Virus record (IMG/VR): IMGVR_UViG_3300027816_000127 | Coordinates: 1-54,781 of that record | DNA length: 54,781 bases | DNA from: a virus | Strand: one strand, 5' to 3' | Shown here: positions 42,293-49,775 of the stretch, piece after piece | Layout of the letters: each line of letters opens with the position of its first letter | Numbering within the stretch: position 1 is the first letter of the stretch | Made by a program: the position numbers and the translations under genes | The notes under the pieces: model-generated | Databases searched by the model: none | Told to the model about the DNA's origin: nothing | What the model saw: only the letters and a program-made list of their open reading frames with translations

Positions 42293-42484
42293 TTAGAAAA
42301 CGCGGAGACTGACTCCGTAGCGAGAAGCTACATTCTTAACTGTTTTGACAGGACGATGAATAATTGCAGCAATACTTTTTGCTGTTAGCGTTCCAGCATT
42401 AAATAGAATAAAATTTACAGTTCCTGGTGTTAGTTTTTTACCAAGTTTGGTTGCTTTACCATTTACATTAGAAAAACGACGCAT
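42293..42484 (-). CDS. Small HTH DNA-binding protein
   Basis: The ATG at 42484 follows AAAGGAG. The 63-residue protein has LTAKSIAAIIHRPVKTVKNV and then ASRYGVSLRV, a clear helix-turn-helix pattern with a basic N-terminus. It is likely a phage regulator or small accessory DNA-binding protein; its target sites are unknown. Confidence 0.65.
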   Translation of the reverse strand: MRRFSNVNGKATKLGKKLTPGTVNFILFNAGTLTAKSIAAIIHRPVKTVKNVASRYGVSLRVF

Positions 42485-42517
42485 AGATACTCCTTTGTTT
42501 GGTTTACTAATCATATA

Positions 42518-42724
42518 TTACTTCTTCTTAGTTGTCAACTTCTTTTTTGGTTTTTTGAATTCAAGCAAGTTCTTAGCTGGATTTTCAGATGCAAGAACCC
42601 AATCTTCAGCCATTACATCAGCTTGGCTATATCCAATTCCTCCCACCATGGGTACAATATATACGAAATTGTCATGTTTTCGCTTATGTGGCTTTCCTGT
42701 TTTAATCGCCTCTATTAATGTCAT
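42518..42724 (-). CDS. DUF2829-like small protein
   Basis: The start at 42724 overlaps the upstream stop by ATGA and follows GGGAGG. The 68-residue protein begins MTLIEAIKTGKPHKRK and contains ADVMAEDWVLA, matching the two ends of the DUF2829 domain (start motif TFxEAL..GK and A-D-W). It ends in a lysine tail. DUF2829 proteins are common in phages; function unknown. Confidence 0.65.
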   Translation of the reverse strand: MTLIEAIKTGKPHKRKHDNFVYIVPMVGGIGYSQADVMAEDWVLASENPAKNLLEFKKPKKKLTTKKK

Positions 42725-42936
42725 TCGTCCTCCCAATAGTGATCTTCGCCTGTAAGTATGTTCATGGGTGCTTTTGGTGGCAACATACCAAATTCTTCTA
42801 TAAACTCTAAAATTTGCGAAGCGTCGCTATATTGTGCTGTTTCAAATTCAGAAATAGCAGTAGCTCCATTATCTTTACCTAAATCTAAGTGTATTAATTT
42901 TGATAGAATTAATTCAACAGCTTCACTTCTCTTCAT
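42721..42936 (-). CDS. GMLPP family microprotein
   Basis: The ATG at 42936 has GGAG seven bases upstream. The 71-residue protein starts MKRSEAVELILSKL and has ILEFIEEFGMLPP near residues 41-53. It is adjacent to another family member (42923-43120), which suggests tandem duplication. Confidence 0.7.
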   Translation of the reverse strand: MKRSEAVELILSKLIHLDLGKDNGATAISEFETAQYSDASQILEFIEEFGMLPPKAPMNILTGEDHYWEDE

Positions 42937-43120
42937 CTTCAGGCTCCCATTTATGTGCATATCTAACGTGCTCTAAATCAAAAATGAAATTTGGATCATG
43001 CTCTGGAGGAAGCATTCCTATATTTTCTAATGTTCTTAAAACATCTTCACAAGTTTCGTAAGAAACTCCAATCGGTCCTAATCTTTTAAATATAAACTCC
43101 ACAGCTAAACTACGTTTCAT
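42923..43120 (-). CDS. GMLPP family microprotein
   Basis: This 65-residue protein starts MKRSLAVEFIFKRL and has VLRTLENIGMLPP near residues 27-39, then a charged tail. It lies directly upstream of its paralogue at 42721-42936, with a 14-base overlap. The start overlaps the previous gene by 11 bases. Confidence 0.7.
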   Translation of the reverse strand: MKRSLAVEFIFKRLGPIGVSYETCEDVLRTLENIGMLPPEHDPNFIFDLEHVRYAHKWEPEDEEK

Positions 43121-43322
43121 TTTTTCTCTTTAATTTTCTTTTTCTGTGTTTTTGTGATTTTCTTTTTTTCTTATTTTTAAATAACTTAGAAACCTCTTCG
43201 CAGTCATCTAAAAATTGAGTCCCACTATTAATCTTTCCACTTTTTCTATCTTTTTCAAATTCATCCAAAATCCTCTTACTGTGTAAAGCTAAAATTTTGT
43301 GCATATCTTCAATATCGGACAT
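43110..43322 (-). CDS. Small basic hypothetical protein
   Basis: The start at 43322 is in TAATG overlap with the primase-helicase gene. The 70-residue protein has a helical N-terminus (SDIEDMHKILALHSKRILDE) and a strongly basic tail (KKRKSQKHRKRKLKRK) that could bind DNA. No family recognised. Confidence 0.6.
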   Translation of the reverse strand: MSDIEDMHKILALHSKRILDEFEKDRKSGKINSGTQFLDDCEEVSKLFKNKKKRKSQKHRKRKLKRKNET

Positions 43323-45250
43323 TATTCCCACCCGTCCTTCGATCCTTCTTTTGTTGCATCTTTTAATTTCATAAGCTGTTTAAGCTCATCTTTCTCATGA
43401 TCTTCCAAAGTGAAGATTTCGCCAGTCTTACCATGCCATCCCATTTCGAAGCGATCTAGTTCACCCAAGTCATTTTTAAGAATATTAATTACCATGTATT
43501 TATCAAGCTCTTTCGTAGCTGGTGTGTAAAATGGACGACTGAGACTAATAATTCCTCGGAATGATTGATACAAGAAAGAACTTCCTTTAATAGAAGTATA
43601 TGATTTGATCTCTGTATCTGGTCCCCCACCTAGAGCAAACTTGTTCGGCTGACATAGAGTGATTGCTGCAACGTCTAGGTCATTAACCATATCCTGAATT
43701 TGGCTTGCAACTTTCTTACTTGCTGCAGTATCTTCTGATACATCACACTGAATACGCTCGAAATAGTCGAACATAACCATCTTTACTTTCTGACCAGTCT
43801 TAGCTTCTACCGAAAGAACGTAGTTTTTAATATCTTCAACTGTGGCAGAGCTACGATCATAGAACCAAACATTACCATAATGCTTTCTAACAAGGTCAGT
43901 GATCTTCTTTCCTCGTCCTTCTTTAAATTCCTTATATACATCTTCTCTTGAAAGACCTGTGACGTTATATACAACCTTCTCAAAAAGACGATTACGGTGC
44001 ATATCCAAGCTTGCAAACACTGTTGGAATACCTTGCTCTGAGTTATAACGTAAGATTTTAAGAGCCAATGCCGTTTTACCTGCACCGGCAGCAGCAACCA
44101 CCCCAATATTACTACCTACAGTAATTGGAATTGTCTTGTCTAGCTCAGGAATACCTGTTTTAATTGTATTCTTTTCAATATGCTTCAAGTAGTGGGTGAA
44201 GCCAGCTTCAATTCCATCTAAAGTTGCTGGACCTTCTTCTTCGTGAGTAGTAATACCCATCTTTTTAGCGTACTGAGCTAGCCAGTTATTTGGATCGCGA
44301 GTTGTAAATTGACCGCCCTTCCAGTTAGGACCATATACTTGATTGATAATTAGATCAATTTCGCGCTCAGGAAATACATCTTCTCCAGTTCTTTGTGATT
44401 GAAGCTCTGCTGCGCCAGAAAGCATACCCTTTGTCACTTCGTATGGGTAATTTAGATTGTGTAGGGTTGATGCTAGGCATAGCATCGAGTGATTTCTCTC
44501 CCCACTACGGAAAAATCCATTCATCAAAAGCCAGCGAACTTCATCAATTCCTTTAGGACGAGCCTTCATATCGATTGTTGAAATATCGAATGTTAGTTCC
44601 TGCGCAATTGTCTCAATTGTCTTTTCTGCCATTGGCTTTAGGTCTTTCAAATCATTTGGAAGCTGGGCAATCTTAATCATTCGTTCAACTTTCCTTGGTG
44701 TTTTAGCCATTAGCTTAATATCATCTAGTGTTGTGTTAGCAAGTTCCTCTGGAGTCAAAGGAATTTTGTAAAGCCCCGACTTTTGGTGTTTTGTGTTTGC
44801 AATTCTTACAATACGGTTAGGGTCATTCACCACAGTATCGAATGTTTTTAGGTCTCCCGCAATCTCAAACACAATTGACTTGAACTTGTCTGGTGTGATA
44901 TTCTCATCTAGCTCAAGTTCCAAGCTAAATCCCTTATTGCCAGTGAAATAGCAGGAAATTTGATCCTCCTCAAAGCCTCTTGTAAGGAGTCGGTTGGCTG
45001 TTTCCAGAGCATCTTGACGAGCTAGCTCAATATCATCCTTGCTGTCAAAATCAAAGTAAAGTGTGTTTGTTAGAGTGTCGCGGATACCGCTGACAGTTCC
45101 AGTTTCTTCAATTTGTTTCTTTTGATTCTCATTGTACTTATACAAACTACGATACCAGTCTGAGCTTTTTGTAATTAGCTTAGAAAGGTCTGAGTTTTCT
45201 GGTACAAGTTTTGGTTTTGATCCGAGTCCGTTGCGAATGTTTAAATACAT
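43322..45250 (-). CDS. AEP primase - RecA/DnaB-like helicase fusion
   Basis: The start at 45250 gives the best spacing to AGAGG (the ATG three bases earlier is possible). The 642-residue protein has an N-terminal archaeo-eukaryotic primase-like part: YFDFDSKDD (about 66-73), TGNKGFSLEL (about 103-112, with Ser where many family members have His) and RIVRIANTKHQKSGLYKIPL (146-165). The C-terminal helicase has AAAGAGKTALA (386-396, Walker A) and MVMFDYFERI (D495, Walker B), with an AITLCQPN sensor strand. It should unwind and prime phage DNA. A strong promoter lies just upstream. Confidence 0.85.
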   Translation of the reverse strand: MYLNIRNGLGSKPKLVPENSDLSKLITKSSDWYRSLYKYNENQKKQIEETGTVSGIRDTLTNTLYFDFDSKDDIELARQDALETANRLLTRGFEEDQISCYFTGNKGFSLELELDENITPDKFKSIVFEIAGDLKTFDTVVNDPNRIVRIANTKHQKSGLYKIPLTPEELANTTLDDIKLMAKTPRKVERMIKIAQLPNDLKDLKPMAEKTIETIAQELTFDISTIDMKARPKGIDEVRWLLMNGFFRSGERNHSMLCLASTLHNLNYPYEVTKGMLSGAAELQSQRTGEDVFPEREIDLIINQVYGPNWKGGQFTTRDPNNWLAQYAKKMGITTHEEEGPATLDGIEAGFTHYLKHIEKNTIKTGIPELDKTIPITVGSNIGVVAAAGAGKTALALKILRYNSEQGIPTVFASLDMHRNRLFEKVVYNVTGLSREDVYKEFKEGRGKKITDLVRKHYGNVWFYDRSSATVEDIKNYVLSVEAKTGQKVKMVMFDYFERIQCDVSEDTAASKKVASQIQDMVNDLDVAAITLCQPNKFALGGGPDTEIKSYTSIKGSSFLYQSFRGIISLSRPFYTPATKELDKYMVINILKNDLGELDRFEMGWHGKTGEIFTLEDHEKDELKQLMKLKDATKEGSKDGWE

Positions 45251-45286
45251 CATATCCCCTCTTATGAAAGCTAAGGTCACTTTGGA

Positions 45287-45315
45287 ATATTATAATATAA
45301 TCTTATTTTTGTCAA
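45287..45315 (-). promoter_or_regulatory. Promoter for primase-helicase
   Basis: TTGACA (45315-45310) with TATAAT at 45294-45289 (spacer 15) or TAATAT at 45292-45287 (spacer 17). The -35 includes the TGA stop of the upstream gene. It drives the gene starting at 45250. Confidence 0.6.
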
Positions 45316-45917
45316 GCGTTAAATTTATTCATTATGAAATTAAAAATAATCGCAGTATTTAGTGCATCGCTTTCTGCCCAATGTGATCCATACTGCTTTC
45401 CATTGTATTTAGTTGGCTGAAACTCAAGTCCAAGTTTTCTAAGGCTTTTCCCAAGTCCTCCCTGTGCTTTCAATCCAGCCTTGACTGCGTACAATTGGAA
45501 TAGAACTTTAGCGTTGATCGTTGATCTAGCAAGTCCCGTTGCAATTCTAAACTCATCTTCAGACAAGCTAAGTTCATTTCTAAGACAATTGATATCACCA
45601 GAACCCCACTCCACAATCTGTCTGCTAGTATTGTAGAATTCTCTCAGCCATTTAATGCTAGATACAACATCTACTAGAGTATTACTTGAATCATTAACTT
45701 GAAAGTCTTGAATTCCAGTTAGTGTTTTAATGAAGTTACTTAGTGGATATTCATATGAAACAAAGATCGTTCTCGATTCTAGAACTGTAATTTCAGTTCC
45801 AAGCTCAAATACAACAAGTCCAACTTGAATAATTCTTTCTTGTTCTACAGCGGAATCTGGAGTTTGTGGGTTTGTTTTTGGTTGTTCTAGTTCTAGATCG
45901 ATTGCGATAAATCTCAT
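45312..45917 (-). CDS. DnaQ-like (DEDDh) exonuclease
   Basis: This 201-residue protein has IAIDLELEQ (D7, E9), EWGSGDINCLRNE (D108) and GSHWAESDALNTA (H179, D184), the DEDDh set of DnaQ/RNase T-type exonucleases. It could proofread, trim RNA or degrade host nucleic acid. Its promoter would start the mRNA at or next to the ATG, giving a leaderless message. It ends inside the promoter of the primase gene. Confidence 0.85.
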   Translation of the reverse strand: MRFIAIDLELEQPKTNPQTPDSAVEQERIIQVGLVVFELGTEITVLESRTIFVSYEYPLSNFIKTLTGIQDFQVNDSSNTLVDVVSSIKWLREFYNTSRQIVEWGSGDINCLRNELSLSEDEFRIATGLARSTINAKVLFQLYAVKAGLKAQGGLGKSLRKLGLEFQPTKYNGKQYGSHWAESDALNTAIIFNFIMNKFNA

Positions 45918-45923
45918 GCTGAC

Positions 45924-45952
45924 ATAATAGCGTATAAATTGGATGTTGTCAA
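45924..45952 (-). promoter_or_regulatory. Promoter predicted to give a leaderless mRNA
   Basis: TTGACA (45952-45947), 17-base spacer and TATTAT (45929-45924). Seven bases further is the A of the ATG at 45917. No ribosome site is visible before that ATG. Confidence 0.6.
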
Positions 45953-45954
45953 GA

Positions 45955-45985
45955 AAATAAAAAAGCCGGTTTTACCCGGCTCTTC
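45955..45985 (-). terminator. Rho-independent terminator
   Basis: On the - strand AGCCGG and CCGGCT form a GC-rich stem with a 6-base loop, followed by TTTTTTATTTT. It lies just after the stop of the gene at 45987 and before the next promoter, isolating the recombination operon from the exonuclease gene. Confidence 0.8.
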
Positions 45986-45986
45986 T

Positions 45987-46271
45987 TTAGTTGTCTGTTA
46001 CTTTGATTGCCTCGAAGGCTACAAACCCAGGCATGTTCTCGATACGCTCGATCGCTCGTTTGTATGTCTCTTCTGACATCTTCTCTCTATTAGCTTCCAA
46101 GCTAGCTTTTTTTAGCTGTTTGTTTTCAAGCCAGAGACGATCTCCTTTTTTAAAAGTAACATCTTCGCTGAACTTAATATAGAACTCGCGAATCAAATTA
46201 CCCTTCTCATCTCGGTACTTAAGTTTGTCTTCGTCTTTTTTAATCACAGTCGCAACTTGTCGTCTAGCCAT
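45987..46271 (-). CDS. Hypothetical protein, recombination operon
   Basis: This 94-residue protein has CGGAGG before the ATG. It has a basic N-terminus, a beta stretch (LIREFYIKFSEDVTFKKGDR) and a helical end. It is the last gene before the terminator and is co-transcribed with ERF. No family recognised; it could be a small accessory of the annealing system. Confidence 0.6.
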   Translation of the reverse strand: MARRQVATVIKKDEDKLKYRDEKGNLIREFYIKFSEDVTFKKGDRLWLENKQLKKASLEANREKMSEETYKRAIERIENMPGFVAFEAIKVTDN

Positions 46272-46716
46272 TGTTTTCCTCCGTTGTTTTCAATAGTTCC
46301 TGCTCTTGTTCTTCTGTAAGCTTGGCTTCAGCCGCAGCTACAATCTGTTCAAGATTATCCTTATAAACACTCATTTGCATAATGAACTTAGCTTCAATTA
46401 GAAAGTTAGCCAGTTGCATTACTGAATGCTCTGCTTCATTTGCAGCCTTAACGCTATCCTTTTCAAGCGGATAGAAAATAAGGTAATCTAGGATACGACG
46501 AAGACTGCGCTTTGATAGCTTTGGTACAGCCATTTTGTAGTATGGTCCGTACATCGCATAAGCGGTAGCCGCCATCTCTGCTGGATCGTCTGCTCGCTCT
46601 TGAGCAGCCTTCACCATGAAGTCTTCTACTTCTTTACCTGTTAAGCCTAAATCGGCTAGATCGACCGGCTTTTCTTCTACTTCTTCAACACTTTCCACAT
46701 TTGTTTCTTCTGACAT
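46264..46716 (-). CDS. Helical hypothetical protein next to ERF
   Basis: The ATG at 46716 follows GGAGC. The 150-residue protein has an acidic N-terminus and a helical core (SKRSLRRILDYLIFYPL, with a stretch of Met/Ala-rich helix). Conserved position after ERF suggests a recombination or replication accessory, but no domain is recognised. Confidence 0.6.
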   Translation of the reverse strand: MSEETNVESVEEVEEKPVDLADLGLTGKEVEDFMVKAAQERADDPAEMAATAYAMYGPYYKMAVPKLSKRSLRRILDYLIFYPLEKDSVKAANEAEHSVMQLANFLIEAKFIMQMSVYKDNLEQIVAAAEAKLTEEQEQELLKTTEENNG

Positions 46717-46718
46717 TT

Positions 46719-47267
46719 TTAGCTCCAAGAGTCTTCTGACCCAGTTGTTTCGACCTTATTTACATTAACTACTTCTTTTTTATTTGCTGCAACTCCGAAA
46801 CCCTTTTTAGGTGCTTCGACTTTAGGTTGCTCAACTACCACAGGCTTGTTATTATTGACATTGTTGTTTTTAAATCCGTCGCTGGATGCGTCATTGTCTT
46901 CAGTTGGAAGACCAGTCAATGCCTGTAGCTGATATCTCTTCAAGTATGATTGGGCTGCTCCTGCTCGTTGTGCTTCATTACAACCTCGCATCTCAGGAAT
47001 TCCTGTAGAGCCAGTTGAACCAATATACTGACCAGATGAATGAATAAGTAGAGTTGTAACCTTTACTGTATTAGCATCCGAATCTTCAATCAGTTGAGTG
47101 AAGCTAATTCCATGCTTGTTAAGTGCTGGCTTTACAGCTTCAATAACTGCACCTAGATCAGCGTACTTGTAAGCGTGTGCTTTGCTATCTTTAATAGCAG
47201 AAGTCATTTCTGTTTGTGCCTTAACCAAGGCTGTTGCTAGTTCATTAATGTTTTCTGATTTAATCAT
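46719..47267 (-). CDS. ERF-family single-strand annealing protein
   Basis: This 182-residue protein has the ERF core: HAYKYADLGAVIEAVKPAL (about 31-49), HGISFTQ, then GIPEMRG and QRAGAAQSYLKRYQLQALTG (100-119). A flexible Asn/Lys-rich tail follows. ERF proteins pair complementary single strands in phage recombination. AGGGAGG precedes the ATG. With the Cas4/RecB-like nuclease at 47850 it forms a plausible resection-annealing pair. Confidence 0.92.
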   Translation of the reverse strand: MIKSENINELATALVKAQTEMTSAIKDSKAHAYKYADLGAVIEAVKPALNKHGISFTQLIEDSDANTVKVTTLLIHSSGQYIGSTGSTGIPEMRGCNEAQRAGAAQSYLKRYQLQALTGLPTEDNDASSDGFKNNNVNNNKPVVVEQPKVEAPKKGFGVAANKKEVVNVNKVETTGSEDSWS

Positions 47268-47284
47268 ATATTTCCCTCCCTATA

Positions 47285-47476
47285 TTAATAAATAGCTCGC
47301 TTTACTAGACGACCATCGGCTTGTGGTGCTGGTTCAGTTTCTCTAATTGGTCGAAGACGTAGCATCAAATAAGTCGAATTATTAGCTGTGAACTGATAAT
47401 CGAATACATAACCATTGCTCAACAATTCGTTAACCTCTGTCAATGTTTCATCGGACAGCTTTACGATTTTTGTCAT
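47285..47476 (-). CDS. Small hypothetical protein with structured leader
   Basis: This 63-residue protein (ETLTEVNELLSNGYVFDYQF core) is the first gene after the promoter at 47555-47584 and precedes ERF. AAAGGATGTTAA serves the ATG. No family recognised. Confidence 0.6.
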   Translation of the reverse strand: MTKIVKLSDETLTEVNELLSNGYVFDYQFTANNSTYLMLRLRPIRETEPAPQADGRLVKRAIY

Positions 47477-47508
47477 TTAACATCCTTTGTGATAAAATAT
47501 AAATTCGG

Positions 47509-47524
47509 ATTCTCATGCGAGAAT
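47509..47524 (-). repeat. Leader hairpin
   Basis: ATTCTC/GAGAAT with a 4-base GCAT loop lies in the predicted leader of the gene at 47285. A second small stem (TTTGA/TCAAA) lies at about 47531-47543. Confidence 0.4.
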
Positions 47525-47543
47525 TGAAATCTTTGAAAATCAA

Positions 47544-47571
47544 ATCTCCTGTGCATAATACATCAGGAGAT
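47544..47571. promoter_or_regulatory. Palindrome around the -10 box, operator-like
   Basis: ATCTCCTG and CAGGAGAT are perfect 8-bp arms 12 bases apart and enclose the TATTAT -10 box. The placement is typical of a repressor site. The same palindrome is not seen at the other promoters here. Confidence 0.45.
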
Positions 47572-47584
47572 GGTATGTTGTCAA
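47555..47584 (-). promoter_or_regulatory. Promoter of the recombination operon
   Basis: TTGACA (47584-47579), 18-base spacer and TATTAT (47560-47555). Predicted start near 47548 gives a leader of about 70 bases before the ATG at 47476. It would drive the genes down to the terminator at 45955. Confidence 0.6.
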
Positions 47585-47595
47585 CAATTTTATTT

Positions 47596-47853
47596 TCATT
47601 CTGTTGCATATACGCCTTTTTTCACTAGGTTAAGTTCTAATTCGTATTTGGCATCCCATAGGTTTTCACCTTCGTAAATAACTTTTGGTGCTCCAGTTGC
47701 TAAGGTTTTGCTATTAACTGGGATTTCTACAACCTTTCGACGCTTTCCTTCTCCCTTTACAATAGTTAAAGCGATTGTATCGAAGCTTTGTTCGTTTTCA
47801 ACTGCCCCACCAAAATCATCCACTTCCTCTTTTTTATTCTTTGCTTTACTCAT
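47596..47853 (-). CDS. Hypothetical protein after Cas4-like nuclease
   Basis: The ATG at 47853 follows AAAGGAGC and overlaps the upstream stop by ATGA. The 85-residue protein has an acidic/basic N-terminus, then a beta core (TIALTIVKGEGKRRKVVEIP) and an ELELNLVKKGVY end. It may bind nucleic acid given the basic core; no family recognised. Confidence 0.6.
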   Translation of the reverse strand: MSKAKNKKEEVDDFGGAVENEQSFDTIALTIVKGEGKRRKVVEIPVNSKTLATGAPKVIYEGENLWDAKYELELNLVKKGVYATE

Positions 47854-48938
47854 TTTTGCTCCTTTTTTGTACAAACAAGCCCAGTCATATCTTTATTATT
47901 ATGACAGTAGTTATAATATGGACATTTTACTTTTCCGTTATATCTAATACAAGATTCCCTGTTTTCCTCGAACTCTCCTGCCGTAATTCTAGCATTTACT
48001 ATATTAAACTTTTCTAAAACTTCCTGCATCTTTTCTTCTGGTATTTCATCTACAATATACTGAATAACTGCTTCTGGATAAATTTTGTAATTAAATGCAC
48101 CATTACATCTTTTGTTATTGATTTTATTTGTGCAGGTTTTTACATTTGTACCAGAGTCGTCGTGACCACAAACTGAACATATCTTTTCTCTATTCTTTTT
48201 AATTCCCTTATGGAGCACAACATAGCCAGCTTTTTTCATGTCTGGATACTTGCTTCTAAGAAAAAACTTATATAAAGCTAATTGATCTGACTCTACGACG
48301 GAATTCTTATCGTAGTATTTTGTTGTGGTTTTTAGGTCAATTACAACCGCCCCGTTGATTCCTTTAAGGCGCAAGACGAAATCGGCTTTACCATTTACCT
48401 TATTACCGTCACCATCTTCTAGCTCAATGACTTCTTGACAAGATAGAACCTCCTCGACATTAGAATCAACCCACTCAATGAATTTATTAACAAGGAATGT
48501 CCCTTTGCGATAAAGAGAAATCCAGTTACAATAAGCTAGTCTTGTTGCGTCTTCTTCTGATTTTTCTTCTTTTTTGGAAAGAGATTCAAAGAGAGACCGT
48601 ACACTTTCAAATGGTGTATCTTTAAGAATAAATTCGTTATCGGATTGAACGAGAAGCTCATAATCAAAGTCAGTAGGTAGATACTTAACCTCTGTACTAA
48701 GTTGAAGGTCGATGGTTTGTCCATTATGTTCTACCTCTTTCCACTTTTGCTTAAAGATTTCTTTTGCTCTAAGTGGATTTCTTTCTTTAATATAATCTTC
48801 ACAAGCGGCATCTATTGCCGATCCATAGATAAGTTGACTTGATAATTCAACTGGTCGAATCTTTTCGATGTAGTATAATTGATACTCTTTTCCGCAGGTT
48901 AGATATCTATTTACTGACGAGTGTGATAGTGAATTCAT
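47850..48938 (-). CDS. Cas4/RecB-like PD-(D/E)XK nuclease
   Basis: The start at 48938 overlaps the upstream stop by ATGA. The 362-residue protein begins SLSHSSVNRYLTCGKEYQLY (C15). It has the nuclease core GKADFVLRL (D186) and VVIDLKTTT (D201, K203), then SDQLALYK (Q219). A four-cysteine insert lies at about residues 255-280 (CSVCGHDD to CTNK to RCNGA). C-terminal cysteines CIRYNGKVKCPYYNYC with C15 could hold an iron-sulphur cluster as in Cas4/AddB. It is likely the 5' resection partner of ERF. Confidence 0.85.
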   Translation of the reverse strand: MNSLSHSSVNRYLTCGKEYQLYYIEKIRPVELSSQLIYGSAIDAACEDYIKERNPLRAKEIFKQKWKEVEHNGQTIDLQLSTEVKYLPTDFDYELLVQSDNEFILKDTPFESVRSLFESLSKKEEKSEEDATRLAYCNWISLYRKGTFLVNKFIEWVDSNVEEVLSCQEVIELEDGDGNKVNGKADFVLRLKGINGAVVIDLKTTTKYYDKNSVVESDQLALYKFFLRSKYPDMKKAGYVVLHKGIKKNREKICSVCGHDDSGTNVKTCTNKINNKRCNGAFNYKIYPEAVIQYIVDEIPEEKMQEVLEKFNIVNARITAGEFEENRESCIRYNGKVKCPYYNYCHNNKDMTGLVCTKKEQK

Positions 48939-49417
48939 TTGTATCTCTCTTCGTCCCAATGTAGTTTTATACAGTCACCAGTCTTGCAACCAAAATACTC
49001 ATTAACATATTTTTGGTAATTAATGACATAGCTTATACCTAAAAACTTAGCAGCTTGCATTATGCTTGGAGGTGCGTCGTGTTCATAGTTTAGTACACAA
49101 TGACCAAGTTCGTGCATAATTAATTCGTCTTTATGATAGAGCTTTGCTTTTTCCCAGAATCTTCTATCTATCTCTACTCTGTTAATTAAGTAGTAACAAA
49201 CTCCAGCTGTTCCTTCATCTAAGTCCGCGAATTGAATTTCTGTTTCTCTGACCTTACCAATATACCTATCTAATCCAAACCTGTGTAAATTTTGAATATA
49301 TTCTTCGACAAAAGGAGAAAAGCTAGATTGCTTCAGCCCGTTCGTCGAGGGTTTTGTTTCCATTAATAAGCTTAATACTGCGGAAAATATTAAAATGTGC
49401 AGAACCCTTGATATCAT
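48935..49417 (-). CDS. Zincin with HELGH, probably exported
   Basis: The core DELIMHELGHCVLNYEHD, followed by a PSIM Met-turn-like segment, is a clear zinc peptidase signature; two cysteines lie near the end (FGCKTGDC). Two starts exist. The ATG at 49417 has AAGG upstream and gives a signal-like N-terminus (HILIFSAVLSLL), but its first 95 bases overlap the HNH gene. The ATG at 49363 gives a cytoplasmic form with no good ribosome site. The first is preferred (160 residues). Confidence 0.65.
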   Translation of the reverse strand: MISRVLHILIFSAVLSLLMETKPSTNGLKQSSFSPFVEEYIQNLHRFGLDRYIGKVRETEIQFADLDEGTAGVCYYLINRVEIDRRFWEKAKLYHKDELIMHELGHCVLNYEHDAPPSIMQAAKFLGISYVINYQKYVNEYFGCKTGDCIKLHWDEERYK

Positions 49418-49643
49418 TGCAGCCCTTACATACAAGTCTCAGATTAGCTTGAGCATGAGTTCCACCCTTTGAGATTGGGATAAAGTGGTCAATCGTTGCT
49501 AGGTCTGGACAGTTTTTATTTTCAGTGTGAAGATTTCTTTTTCCACAATACTCACAAACATAAACTCCATTATTTTTTTCAAGATTGCGGAGTCTAATTA
49601 CTTTTTTATTCTTATGAAAATTACCGCTATATCCCTTAGCCAT
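49323..49643 (-). CDS. HNH endonuclease
   Basis: This 106-residue protein has YVCEYCGKRN, then ATIDHFIPISKGGTHAQ and LRLVCKGCNDIKGS, a typical HNH with two CxxC pairs. AAAGGG precedes the ATG. Its last 32 codons may be overlapped by the start of the zincin gene in another frame. It may be a homing enzyme. Confidence 0.88.
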   Translation of the reverse strand: MAKGYSGNFHKNKKVIRLRNLEKNNGVYVCEYCGKRNLHTENKNCPDLATIDHFIPISKGGTHAQANLRLVCKGCNDIKGSAHFNIFRSIKLINGNKTLDERAEAI

Positions 49644-49770
49644 AGTCTTTCCCTTTGTGTTTAGATTTTCTAGTGTAATCCTTCTTAGATTTCATTACAC
49701 TATTAGGTTTTTTTGCAACCGGCTTCCTAGTCTTTGGAATCGGTATAGTCAGTTTAAATGATTTCTTCAT
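49636..49770 (-). CDS. 44-residue basic protein (RKPVAKKP family)
   Basis: This ORF fills the gap before the HNH gene and overlaps it by 8 bases. It contains KTRKPVAKKPNSVMKSKKDY, then RKSKHKG, a pattern I recognise in many tiny phage proteins. It is strongly basic and may bind nucleic acid. Function unknown. Confidence 0.6.
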   Translation of the reverse strand: MKKSFKLTIPIPKTRKPVAKKPNSVMKSKKDYTRKSKHKGKDYG

Positions 49771-49775
49771 GGTTG

